From IMG/VR virus record IMGVR_UViG_3300017776_002911, positions 1 to 31,861 of that record: DNA of 31,861 nt; one strand, written 5' to 3'. The notes beneath the pieces are model-generated. The model saw only the letters and a program-made list of their open reading frames with translations. It was not told where the DNA came from and did no database searches. How positions within the stretch are numbered: position 1 is the stretch's first letter; every line of letters starts with the position of its first letter. Positions 20,708 to 28,906 of this stretch are shown one piece after another. Made by a program: the position numbers and the translations under genes. The stretch comes from a virus.

Positions 20708-22938
20708 TGGCAGAAGATACAACAAATAATACTTTTTTAAACGCAGACTACATGTATGAGGATGTAGAAGGGGAAGCCGGAAAAAAGCTTAACCTTATTG
20801 AAGACCAAAAACTTAATCTAGTAGGACTTATTCAAAGTCGTTTTGGTGTGGCAGAAGATGCTAGAGACTCTGATGAAAGACGTTGGTTAGAAGCTTACGA
20901 AAACTATAGAGGTCTTTATGGTAAACGTGTTAAATTTAGAGAATCAGAAAAGTCTCGTATCTTTATTAAAATTACCAAGACTAAAGTCTTAGCAGCTTTT
21001 GGTCAATTAGTCGATGTTTTATTTGGCACAGGTAAATTTCCAATTGGTATTAGTGAAACAAAAGTACCAGAAGGCGAAAAAGAAGATGCTCATTTAGATT
21101 TTCAAAATCCTCAACCGGGCATTGAAATGTCTCAACCAACTCCAGATGAAATTGGTAACTTAATAGGTGGACCTTTTGATTTAGGCTATGAAGGTGACGG
21201 TAAAGTTTTAAAACCCGGAGCTACTTTTGGTGATGGTATGTTTAATGAAACTGAAACATCATTAGAAGATAAAGCAGAACAACTAGGTATTTTACAAGAA
21301 GGTTTAAGTCCAGACCCACAAAAACCAGAAATATCTCCAGCTCAGAAAGCTGCGAGAAGAATGGAAAAACTTATTCATGACCAAATAGATGAATCTAATG
21401 GTTCAGCTGAAATGAGAAGTGCTTTACTTGAAGCAGCTCTTTTAGGTACTGGTATTATTAAAGGTCCTTTTAATTTTAATAAAACTTTAAATAACTGGAC
21501 CATGAATGATATGGGAGAACGAGAATATTCTCCTGTGCAAGTTAGAGTACCAAGAATAGAATTTGTTAGTTGTTGGGATTTTTATCCAGACCCCGGTGCT
21601 ACTAATATTAATGAATGCGAGTATGTTATTCATAGACATCGCATGAATACTTCTCAGTTAAGAAACTTAAAGAACATGCCTTACTTTGATAAGGAAAGCA
21701 TTAGGGAAGTTATCCAAGATGGACCTAATTACATCGAAAAAGATTTTGAAAATCAAATTAAAGATGATTACAGTCCAGAAGAAGAGTATTCTAATGCTTT
21801 TGAAGTTATAGAATACTGGGGTATTATGGATGCTCAGTATGCTAGAGAAGTAGGTATTGAGTTAGAAGAAGACGTTGATGACTTAGATGAGGTGCAGATT
21901 AATGCATGGGTCTGTGGTAACAAGCTACTAAGAGCTGTGATAAATCCATTTACTCCATACAGAATACCTTATCATGCTTTCCCTTACGAAAGAAACCCAT
22001 ATAATTTTTATGGTGTCGGAGTAGCTGAAAACATGAATGATTCTCAACAAATTATGAATGGTCATGCTCGAATGGCTATTGATAACTTAGCTTTATCTGG
22101 TTCATTAGTATTTGATATTGACGAGTCAGCTTTAGTAGCCGGACAAAACATGGACATTTATCCCGGTAAGATATTTAGAAGACAAGCAGGTATGCCGGGA
22201 CAAGCAATATATGGTTTAAAGTTTCCAAACACTGCACCTGAAAACATGATGATGTTTGATAGGTTTAGACAACTTGCTGACGAACAAACAGGTATACCTT
22301 CATATTCACATGGACAAACAGGTGTACAAAGCATGACCAGAACAGCTTCAGGTATGTCAATGTTACTAGGAGCAGCTACATTAAACATCAAAACAGTCGT
22401 TAAAAACTTAGACGACTTTTTATTAAAACCTTTAGGCGAAGCATACTTCGCATGGAACATGCAGTTCTTTGAAGGTGGCTTAGATGTAAAAGGTGATTTA
22501 GAAGTTAAAGCAACAGGTACTAATAGCTTGATGCAGAAAGAAGTTAGAAGTCAAAGACTTACTATGTTCTTACAAACTGCACAAAGTCCAGCTATTGCTC
22601 CTTTTGTTAAAATTTCTAAATTGGTTAGTGAACTTGCCTATAGCTTGGATTTAGACCCAGATGAAATTCTGAACGACCCTGAAGAAGCAGCTATGATGGC
22701 ACAAATAATAGGAATGCAAAATGTTAGACAAGAACTTAGCGAAGAAGCTCAATCTACTGGTGAACAATCTGGAAGTATGGGAGTCCCTCAAGGAACACCT
22801 CAACAACCAACGCAACTTGGACCTACAGGCACTGGTGGTGGCAACATCGGAATTGGAAATGTACCGGTTGCAGGGGAAGATTCGTTTAGTGGGACAATTG
22901 GAGCAGCTCAGGGACCAAGTGCAGGAAGCCCTGAATAG
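20707..22938 (+). CDS. Portal (head-tail connector) protein
   Basis: The 743-residue protein forms the dodecameric ring through which DNA is packaged. The portal core is recognisable in the DERRWLEAYENYRGLYG start, the YPDPGAT and EYVIHRHRM segments, and the long helical stretch around QQIMNGHARMAIDNLALSGS and MTRTASGMSMLLGAATLNIK. This is the P22-like type of short-tailed marine phages. The C-terminal 50 or so residues are low-complexity Gly/Pro/Gln/Thr, and another frame is open across them (see the next entry). Confidence 0.92.
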   Translation: MAEDTTNNTFLNADYMYEDVEGEAGKKLNLIEDQKLNLVGLIQSRFGVAEDARDSDERRWLEAYENYRGLYGKRVKFRESEKSRIFIKITKTKVLAAFGQLVDVLFGTGKFPIGISETKVPEGEKEDAHLDFQNPQPGIEMSQPTPDEIGNLIGGPFDLGYEGDGKVLKPGATFGDGMFNETETSLEDKAEQLGILQEGLSPDPQKPEISPAQKAARRMEKLIHDQIDESNGSAEMRSALLEAALLGTGIIKGPFNFNKTLNNWTMNDMGEREYSPVQVRVPRIEFVSCWDFYPDPGATNINECEYVIHRHRMNTSQLRNLKNMPYFDKESIREVIQDGPNYIEKDFENQIKDDYSPEEEYSNAFEVIEYWGIMDAQYAREVGIELEEDVDDLDEVQINAWVCGNKLLRAVINPFTPYRIPYHAFPYERNPYNFYGVGVAENMNDSQQIMNGHARMAIDNLALSGSLVFDIDESALVAGQNMDIYPGKIFRRQAGMPGQAIYGLKFPNTAPENMMMFDRFRQLADEQTGIPSYSHGQTGVQSMTRTASGMSMLLGAATLNIKTVVKNLDDFLLKPLGEAYFAWNMQFFEGGLDVKGDLEVKATGTNSLMQKEVRSQRLTMFLQTAQSPAIAPFVKISKLVSELAYSLDLDPDEILNDPEEAAMMAQIIGMQNVRQELSEEAQSTGEQSGSMGVPQGTPQQPTQLGPTGTGGGNIGIGNVPVAGEDSFSGTIGAAQGPSAGSPE

Positions 22939-22954
22939 AACAGAGGAGAGTTAA
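22721..22954 (+). CDS. Possible overlapping gene in the portal 3' end (77 aa)
   Basis: A +1-frame ORF begins at an ATG in the portal gene, passes the portal stop and ends immediately before the next ATG. It encodes an uninterrupted helical, charged peptide (MLDKNLAKKLNLLVNNLEVW ... QLRDQVQEALNRTEES) opposite a low-complexity portal tail. A start inside it (MYRLQGKIRLVGQLEQ) is also possible. No ribosome site was seen for either start; this is a candidate only. Confidence 0.35.
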   Translation: MLDKNLAKKLNLLVNNLEVWESLKEHLNNQRNLDLQALVVATSELEMYRLQGKIRLVGQLEQLRDQVQEALNRTEES

Positions 22955-24226
22955 ATGGCTTTATTAGGAAAACAAAAAGATTTAGATAAGAACAAAGATG
23001 GTGAAATTTCAGGTGAAGACTTTGCTATGTTAAGAGAACAAAGAATGAGTGGTGGTTTACTAGATGATGACATGATGAGAGTCGGTTATAATAACGGTGA
23101 ACTTGTTGGACCTAAAGAAATGGAATATCCAAATTTTGGTTTTAATGAAGATTATATTAATAAAGAGATTGCAAACGGAATTATTACACATTCAAAACAT
23201 ATGGCAAAGTATTCAGAAAAATATAGTAATCCTGAAGAAAGGGAAAATTATATAAATGAACATATAACTGAGGTAGCTAAAAATTTAAAAAGAGCTGGAA
23301 ATCTTAATGAAGAAACTATGAGGTCTGAATTTAAGAAACAATTAAGTGTTTATAATTTAGGTCAAGATAAAGAAAGAGAACCAATGATTTTTGGTGGCTT
23401 AGCAAAAGCAGCTGCTAAGCAAATATCAAAAGTATTTAAACCAAAAAGAGATACTAAAAAATATTGGGATGGTTTAAGAAAAGATTATTTAGAATTGACT
23501 GAAGATGAAAAATCTTCTTTATCTAAAAAATTTTATGAAAGTATGGAAGAAAATTCAAAAGTTAAATTATCAGACAAAGAATTTGATATGTTAATGTGGA
23601 ATGAAGTAGGTGATGGCTCAACTGATTACAAACCATTTTATCAAATGCCAGAAGAATATTTAATTGAAAAAGGATTTTATAGAGAACAAAAAGCTGAAGG
23701 TGGCGAAATGTTACCTGATGAACAAATGGAACAAAATTTTGTAGACTTTGTGATGAGTGAAGCTTTATCACCCGAAGAAAAGTCTATGTTAGAAGAACAA
23801 CTAGAAGCTAACCCTGAGTTAAGCATTATGTTTGACAAAGTGGTTGAAACAGCTTCTGAGTTTACTGGAGCCGGTCCTGTTGAAGGTCCGGGGACAGGCA
23901 CTTCAGATGATATACCTGCAAGGTTATCAGATGGAGAATTTGTCTTTACTGCCAAAGCAGTTGAGCAGATTGGTGCAGACAACCTCATGCAAATGATGAA
24001 AGATGCCGAAGCTGCTCATGATGCTGGTGGTGAAAGAGAAGCTATGCAAGAAGGTGGTATGCCCTCTAATACTGAAAAAGTTGAAGTCGAATATACTATT
24101 AATCGTCCTGCCGATGCTGCTGTATCTGGAGTTACTCCGTTACTAGCAGAGCAAGAGCAAGAAGATATGATGGATGAAGAAATCAAAAAAAGTATGTTAG
24201 GTCTTACCCCTTATGTGCGTAGTTAA
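22955..24226 (+). CDS. Virion-associated protein with an EF-hand loop (423 aa)
   Basis: The N-terminus carries a classical calcium-binding loop, DKNKDGEISGED, followed by FAMLREQ. Near the C-terminus, EGPGTGTSDDIPARLSDGEF and VFTAKAVEQIGADNL form a motif I know from many marine-phage virion proteins near the portal. Between residues about 60 and 235 the sequence is Lys/Glu-rich and unlike the flanks (KYSEKYSNPEERENYINEHI), suggesting an inserted segment. Ribosome site GAGGAG precedes the ATG. Likely an internal or head-associated structural protein. Confidence 0.75.
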   Translation: MALLGKQKDLDKNKDGEISGEDFAMLREQRMSGGLLDDDMMRVGYNNGELVGPKEMEYPNFGFNEDYINKEIANGIITHSKHMAKYSEKYSNPEERENYINEHITEVAKNLKRAGNLNEETMRSEFKKQLSVYNLGQDKEREPMIFGGLAKAAAKQISKVFKPKRDTKKYWDGLRKDYLELTEDEKSSLSKKFYESMEENSKVKLSDKEFDMLMWNEVGDGSTDYKPFYQMPEEYLIEKGFYREQKAEGGEMLPDEQMEQNFVDFVMSEALSPEEKSMLEEQLEANPELSIMFDKVVETASEFTGAGPVEGPGTGTSDDIPARLSDGEFVFTAKAVEQIGADNLMQMMKDAEAAHDAGGEREAMQEGGMPSNTEKVEVEYTINRPADAAVSGVTPLLAEQEQEDMMDEEIKKSMLGLTPYVRS

Positions 24227-24313
24227 AGATTAACCGAAAGGCGACCTTTGCAAGACAAGCCCTGCCCGTACAGCAGCTACCTTGTAAGAATGCTTAGCAC
24301 TGAATAGGAGAAA
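24227..24313 (+). ncRNA. Candidate structured element between late genes
   Basis: The 87-base gap is richer in G and C than its flanks. It can form AAAGG (24237-24241) with CCTTT (24245-24249), and a nested hairpin ACAAG (24255-24259)/CTTGT (24281-24285) around CTGC (24262-24265)/GCAG (24273-24276). No U-run follows, so it is not a terminator. It lies just upstream of the scaffold ribosome site. Conservation elsewhere cannot be checked here. Confidence 0.4.
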
Positions 24314-24316
24314 ATG

Positions 24317-25171
24317 ATGGCTAAAGAAGATAAGGCTAATCCTTATAATATGAATAAGAGTTGGCACAACGTAGAAGAAAAAGAATTTGTTTCTGCAGAA
24401 CAGTTATATTTTCCAGACCCTAATTCTGAGACTGAAGAAGTTGAAGAAGAAGTTATGGAAGAAGAACAAGTTGAAGCAAAAACAGAGGAAAACAAACCCT
24501 ACAAGCGACCCAACTATAAAAAACGTTATGACGATTTAAAACGACATTATGATAGTAAGCTTAGTGAGTTTAAACAGAGAGAGCAAGAGTTAGTAACTCA
24601 AGCTCAAGAAGGACAACCAAAATATAGTCCACCTAAATCTGAAGAAGAACTAGCAGAGTTTAAGAAAAAATATCCTGATGTTTACGATGTAGTAGAAACT
24701 GTTGCTAATATGCAAAGCGAAAGCAAAGCAAAAGGACTTGAAGAAAAAATTAAATTACTTCGAGAACGTGAGCAAGAGTTAGTAAGATTAGATGCTGAGA
24801 AAGAACTCAAGTCAAGACATCCTGATTTTGATGATATCAGAAACAGTGATGATTTTCATGATTGGGCTAAGTCTCAACCTGAGTCAATACAAAACTGGAT
24901 TTATAAAAATACAGGAGACCCAGAAGCAGCTAGTCGAGCATTAGATTTATTTAAATCTGATTTAGGAATTAGTAAAAATAAAAAGCCATCGGCAGGTTCC
25001 AAACCTAAAGTTTCGGCAGCCGACATAGTAACTGCAAAGACTACTAATGTTGAACCGAAACAAGCTAAAGTTTGGAGCGAAAAGGAGATTCTAGGTTTAT
25101 CTCCAGCTGAGTTTGATAGACTTGAAAAAGAAATCGACAAAGCTTGGGATGAGGGTAGAATCAGTAGATAA
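24317..25171 (+). CDS. Capsid scaffolding protein
   Basis: Start chosen at the second ATG (24317) because its spacing to GGAG is better; the ATG at 24314 is also possible. The 284-residue, highly acidic then helical protein (ETEEVEEEVMEEEQVEAKTE; KKRYDDLKRHYDSKLSEFKQ; a Lys-rich end) lies directly before the major capsid gene, the usual place and character of a scaffold. It should guide prohead assembly and leave the head. Confidence 0.8.
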   Translation: MAKEDKANPYNMNKSWHNVEEKEFVSAEQLYFPDPNSETEEVEEEVMEEEQVEAKTEENKPYKRPNYKKRYDDLKRHYDSKLSEFKQREQELVTQAQEGQPKYSPPKSEEELAEFKKKYPDVYDVVETVANMQSESKAKGLEEKIKLLREREQELVRLDAEKELKSRHPDFDDIRNSDDFHDWAKSQPESIQNWIYKNTGDPEAASRALDLFKSDLGISKNKKPSAGSKPKVSAADIVTAKTTNVEPKQAKVWSEKEILGLSPAEFDRLEKEIDKAWDEGRISR

Positions 25172-25199
25172 ATTAATTTTAACCCAAGAGGAGTAAAAA

Positions 25200-26171
25200 A
25201 TGGCACAGTATTTTGAACCAAGTCCAGATACAAACGCAAACTTTGGTAACTCCGTAGCCGGTCAAACTAATAGTTTCTTCCTGCCTTCTATATACTCTGC
25301 AAAAGTTTTAAACTTTTTCAGAAAGGCATCAGTTGTAGAAGCTATTACAAATACTGACTACTCCGGAGAAATCAATGCATATGGTGATTCCGTAAAAATC
25401 ATCAAAGAACCAGTAATCTCTGTCTCTGATTATACTAGAGGTAGTGACACTACTGCGACAAAATTAACAGACCAAGAACTAACTTTGGTTGTTGATTCAG
25501 CAAAAGCTTTTAAATTCATCGTTGATGATATAGAAGCAAACATGTCACATGTAAACTTTAAAGAAGTGGCAACATCTTCAGCAGCTTATGCTTTAAGAGA
25601 TTCTTTCGATTCAGCAGTAATTGAAAGTATGTTCTCAGGATGTTCTGCTTCTACACCTAACCATATATTAGGTGCAGACCATGCTGACAAATTAGGTGCT
25701 GGAGTCTTTGACGGAACAGGTGGTGTAGACTTAGGTCTATCTGGTGAAACAGACCCACTAGACCTTATGGCTAGAATGGCAAGACTACTTGACGAGCAAA
25801 ATGTACCTGAAGAAGGTAGATGGTTCGTTGCAGGTCCTGATTTCTACGAGCAGCTAGGTCAGTCTGGTTCTAAGTTACTTTCAGTAGACTTTAACGCAGG
25901 TCAAGGCTCAATCAGAAATGGTTTAGTCTCTAGCGGTAAACTAAGAGGATTCTCAATGTACAAATCAAATAACATTGCAGCAACTTCTAATGCTACTGGT
26001 AAAGTCCTTGCTGGACACATGTCTTCAACTGCAACAGCTCAAACAATCATCTCAACTGAGGTCTTAAGAGACCCAAGTTCATTTGGTGATATTGTTAGAG
26101 GATTGCACGTTTATGGAGCAAAAGTATTGAGAGATGAAGCATTAGTTTCAGCTTTCTATCACATTGACTAA
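25200..26171 (+). CDS. Major capsid protein
   Basis: The 323-residue HK97-fold coat protein has a long N-arm (MAQYFEPSPDTNANFGNSVA), a spine-helix region (AAYALRDSFDSAVIESMFSG), a WFVAGPDFYEQL segment, and a C-terminal A-domain (RGFSMYKSNNIAA; IVRGLHVYGAKVLRDEALVS). GAGGAG precedes the ATG and a terminator follows, consistent with very high expression. Confidence 0.9.
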   Translation: MAQYFEPSPDTNANFGNSVAGQTNSFFLPSIYSAKVLNFFRKASVVEAITNTDYSGEINAYGDSVKIIKEPVISVSDYTRGSDTTATKLTDQELTLVVDSAKAFKFIVDDIEANMSHVNFKEVATSSAAYALRDSFDSAVIESMFSGCSASTPNHILGADHADKLGAGVFDGTGGVDLGLSGETDPLDLMARMARLLDEQNVPEEGRWFVAGPDFYEQLGQSGSKLLSVDFNAGQGSIRNGLVSSGKLRGFSMYKSNNIAATSNATGKVLAGHMSSTATAQTIISTEVLRDPSSFGDIVRGLHVYGAKVLRDEALVSAFYHID

Positions 26172-26184
26172 TAGTTGATATTCG

Positions 26185-26211
26185 GGAGGCTCTTCGGAGC
26201 CTTCCATTTTT
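26185..26211 (+). terminator. Intrinsic terminator after the capsid gene
   Basis: GGAGGCTC and GAGCCTTCC form a stem with one bulged base around a TTCG loop, followed by ATTTTT. It likely reduces expression of the downstream tail genes relative to the coat protein. Confidence 0.75.
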
Positions 26212-26222
26212 AAGGAGAAATT

Positions 26223-26390
26223 ATGAAAAAGAAAAGAGAAATGTATTCATACGGTGGTATGGAAAAGAAAAAAATGATGCATGGTGGTAGAGTTAATTAT
26301 GCTCATGGTGGTAAAGCACATAAATCTGTACAAGACATGGAAAGAGCTTGTAAAAAAATGGCAGGTTCTAATTACCACGATGAAGGTTAA
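26223..26390 (+). CDS. Small Lys/Gly-rich protein (55 aa)
   Basis: MKKKREMYSYGGMEKKKMMH, then GGRVNYAHGGKAHKSVQDME: repeated YGG/HGG turns with basic residues, a type I know after the capsid gene in marine phages. AAGGAG precedes the ATG. Function unknown; a minor virion part is possible. Confidence 0.65.
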   Translation: MKKKREMYSYGGMEKKKMMHGGRVNYAHGGKAHKSVQDMERACKKMAGSNYHDEG

Positions 26391-26550
26391 AGCACCTAAA
26401 GGTTATCACTGGATGAAAGCTGGTAAATCTTACAAGCTTATGAAACATTCAGGCAAGTTTGTTCCTCATAAAGGAGCAAGTATGTCAGCAAACTTTGAAA
26501 TACAAAAAAACATAAAAAATAATGGCAACAACATATTTAGATATTACTAA
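26380..26550 (+). CDS. Small basic protein, possibly extended by a homopolymer frameshift (56 aa)
   Basis: MKVKAPKGYHWMKAGKSYKL, KHSGKFVPHKGASMSANFEI, then an odd tail NNGNNIFRYY that runs 29 bases into the next gene. Similar marine-phage proteins as I recall them end soon after EIQKK. One more A in the seven-A run at 26504-26510 would make the frame end as TAATG at the next start, the junction used elsewhere here. So a one-base deletion, slippage or sequencing error is likely. Confidence 0.65.
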   Translation: MKVKAPKGYHWMKAGKSYKLMKHSGKFVPHKGASMSANFEIQKNIKNNGNNIFRYY

Positions 26551-27289
26551 TGAAGTCTTAAGAGAGCTTAATGAAGTTCCTTTAACTTCTTCAACTTTTG
26601 GTAGTGCAAAAGGTTTACAAGCTTTTGTTAAAGATACAGTCAATAAAGCAATCTTTGATATTGCTAATGAAGAACCTCAACTACCTTTTTTTGCTGCTGG
26701 ACTCAGTGGAGCTTCTGACCCCTTTTATGGTAATGTTACAGTAGCAACCACAGCTGGAACTAGATGGTATGTTTTAAAATCTGGTAGTTCTAGTATTACC
26801 ACAGACTATGCTTCAATAGATTGGGATGATTTTTATCTGACAACTATTGGGGTAAGTGGTGAATCAGCTCCGTATGTCTCACAAGGTTTAAAGTTTTTAA
26901 ACAATGCAGATTGGAAAAGATATTATCGAGATAGTGAAAATGCTGATGATGCAGACACACAAGGTTATGGAGAACCTAGACACGTTATTAAATCTCCAGA
27001 CAATAGAAAATTTGGACTAAGTCCTATACCTGATAAAGTTTACAATGTGCATTTTTATGCTTACGTTAAACCGACAGCCTTATCAGCACATGGCGACACA
27101 GTAGTCCTCCCAGAACAATATACAAATGTTATTACTTCTAGGGTTAGATATTATGTATGGCAGTTTAAAGAGTCACCTCAACAAGCTGCTTTTGCTTTAG
27201 ATGATTATAAGAAAGCAATGAAACGTATGAAGTCTAATTTAATTAACCCAACACCTAGGGCAATGACAGACGACAGAACATATTTTTAA
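26522..27289 (+). CDS. Tail tube/connector protein (gatekeeper-like)
   Basis: The 255-residue protein (MATTYLDITNEVLRELNEVP; FVKDTVNKAIFDIANEEPQL; a beta-rich middle; VLPEQYTNVITSRVRYYVWQ) matches the tail tubular protein A/head-tail adaptor type of short-tailed phages. It lies after the capsid gene and before the second tail protein. It should bind the portal ring and the nozzle. Confidence 0.75.
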   Translation: MATTYLDITNEVLRELNEVPLTSSTFGSAKGLQAFVKDTVNKAIFDIANEEPQLPFFAAGLSGASDPFYGNVTVATTAGTRWYVLKSGSSSITTDYASIDWDDFYLTTIGVSGESAPYVSQGLKFLNNADWKRYYRDSENADDADTQGYGEPRHVIKSPDNRKFGLSPIPDKVYNVHFYAYVKPTALSAHGDTVVLPEQYTNVITSRVRYYVWQFKESPQQAAFALDDYKKAMKRMKSNLINPTPRAMTDDRTYF

Positions 27290-27292
27290 TTC

Positions 27293-28903
27293 ATGGCACG
27301 TTCTCAACCTTATACAGTTGCATGTGATGGTGGTCTTGTAACCTCATCAAACTCTATTGATTTATTAAAAACCCCGGGAGTAGCAACAAGATTACAAAAC
27401 TTTGAAGTCTCTATTGAAGGTGGCTATCGCAGAATTAATGGCTATACAAAATATAAAGTTGGTGATGTTACACCTTCTTATCCTGCAGGAAGCCCTGCTA
27501 CTATTTTAGGAGTTTTTCCTTATGCTGATGGAGTTATTGCTTGTGTTAGTGATGATATTTACTTTAGTAATGATGGAGCTAATTGGTTACAGATAAATCG
27601 AAGTTCAGTTTCAGGTAGTGGTGATAACTATACAGACTTTACAGGTCGTAGTGTTTTAAATAGAACTAATCAAGGTCAATGTGCTTTTGCTTTAGCTGAA
27701 GGTGCAACATTTAATTACGGTGAACTATTTATAGCTGACGGAGCTAATAAAATTTATAGCTTTCGTATGGAAGGCACAGGTAACTTAAATACTAGAACAT
27801 TCTTTGCTGCAGAAATTAATGTTACAAATAATAAAGCAGTTAAATTTATTACTGTGCATGATAGTAGATTAGTAGCAGCAGGAGTTGCTGATAATTTAAA
27901 CACAGTATTCTTTTCTGGTTTAAATGATTTTGATAATTTTTCTTCTGGTGGTAGTAATACTTTAGCTGACCAAATAGTAGGTATTAAAGGTTTCCGTGAA
28001 GATTTAATTTTATTTTGTGAAAACAGTATTCACAAACACATTAACATAGGTTTAGGTTTAAATGCTGGAGAAAGAGTAGACCCGATTACAGATAACGTAG
28101 GTTGCTTAAGTGGTTACAGTATTCAAGAAATTGGCGGTGATTTAATATTTTTAGCACCAGACGGTATCAGAACTGTAGCTGGTACAGCAAGAATTGGTGA
28201 CGTTGAGTTAGGTACTATCTCAAAACAAATACAACCTATACTTAGTGAATTAGCTAGAAATGTTGATGAATATACTATTACTAGTTTAGTTATCAGAGAA
28301 AAGTCACAATATCGTTTGTATTATTCTAATCCTTTATCAGTTAATTCAGCTCAAGAAGGCATTATAGGTACACTAAGACCAAACGGTTTTCAATGGTCTG
28401 AGACTAAAGGTTTGGAAGTAACTGACGTTAATTCAAACTTTGACCAAAATGGTGTTGAAGTTTACTATCATGGTGATACTAATGGCTATGTTTATACACA
28501 TGATGTTGGTCATAGTTTTGATGGTACTAACATAAATGCTATATATGAAACACCAGATTATGATTATGGTGACTTTGGTACTCTAAAAACTTTGCATTAT
28601 ATTAAAATGTCCATTACTCCAGAAGGTAATGTGCAGCCAACACTAACAGTTAAGTTTGATTTTGGTAATCTTGATATACCACAACCAGATAGTATTTTAT
28701 TAGACTCAGTACCAGCACCGTCAACATTCAGTAATTCGGTATTTGGCTCAGCAATATTTGGAGCAGCAGAGCAACCACTAGTTAGAGAATCACTAGTAGG
28801 TAGCGGACACAGTAACAATTTTAGATTCTCAAGTAATGATTCAAACGCACCTTATATTGTGAATGGATTTTATGTAGATTACATACCTTCAGGCAGGAGA
28901 TAA
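27293..28903 (+). CDS. Tail nozzle / packaged-DNA stabilisation protein
   Basis: The 536-residue, beta-rich protein (LLKTPGVATRLQNFEVSIEG; YADGVIACVSDDIYFSNDG; ELFIADGANKIYSFRMEG; DLILFCENSIHKHINIG) has blade-like repeats of a beta-propeller type, as in tail tubular protein B or P22 gp10. It starts three bases after the previous gene. It should form the nozzle of the short tail. Confidence 0.75.
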   Translation: MARSQPYTVACDGGLVTSSNSIDLLKTPGVATRLQNFEVSIEGGYRRINGYTKYKVGDVTPSYPAGSPATILGVFPYADGVIACVSDDIYFSNDGANWLQINRSSVSGSGDNYTDFTGRSVLNRTNQGQCAFALAEGATFNYGELFIADGANKIYSFRMEGTGNLNTRTFFAAEINVTNNKAVKFITVHDSRLVAAGVADNLNTVFFSGLNDFDNFSSGGSNTLADQIVGIKGFREDLILFCENSIHKHINIGLGLNAGERVDPITDNVGCLSGYSIQEIGGDLIFLAPDGIRTVAGTARIGDVELGTISKQIQPILSELARNVDEYTITSLVIREKSQYRLYYSNPLSVNSAQEGIIGTLRPNGFQWSETKGLEVTDVNSNFDQNGVEVYYHGDTNGYVYTHDVGHSFDGTNINAIYETPDYDYGDFGTLKTLHYIKMSITPEGNVQPTLTVKFDFGNLDIPQPDSILLDSVPAPSTFSNSVFGSAIFGAAEQPLVRESLVGSGHSNNFRFSSNDSNAPYIVNGFYVDYIPSGRR

Positions 28904-28906
28904 AAC

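Noticed and set aside
22158-22460. 100-residue minus-strand ORF inside the portal gene
   Set aside because: It is opposite a well-conserved portal region, with no ribosome site or neighbouring leftward genes.
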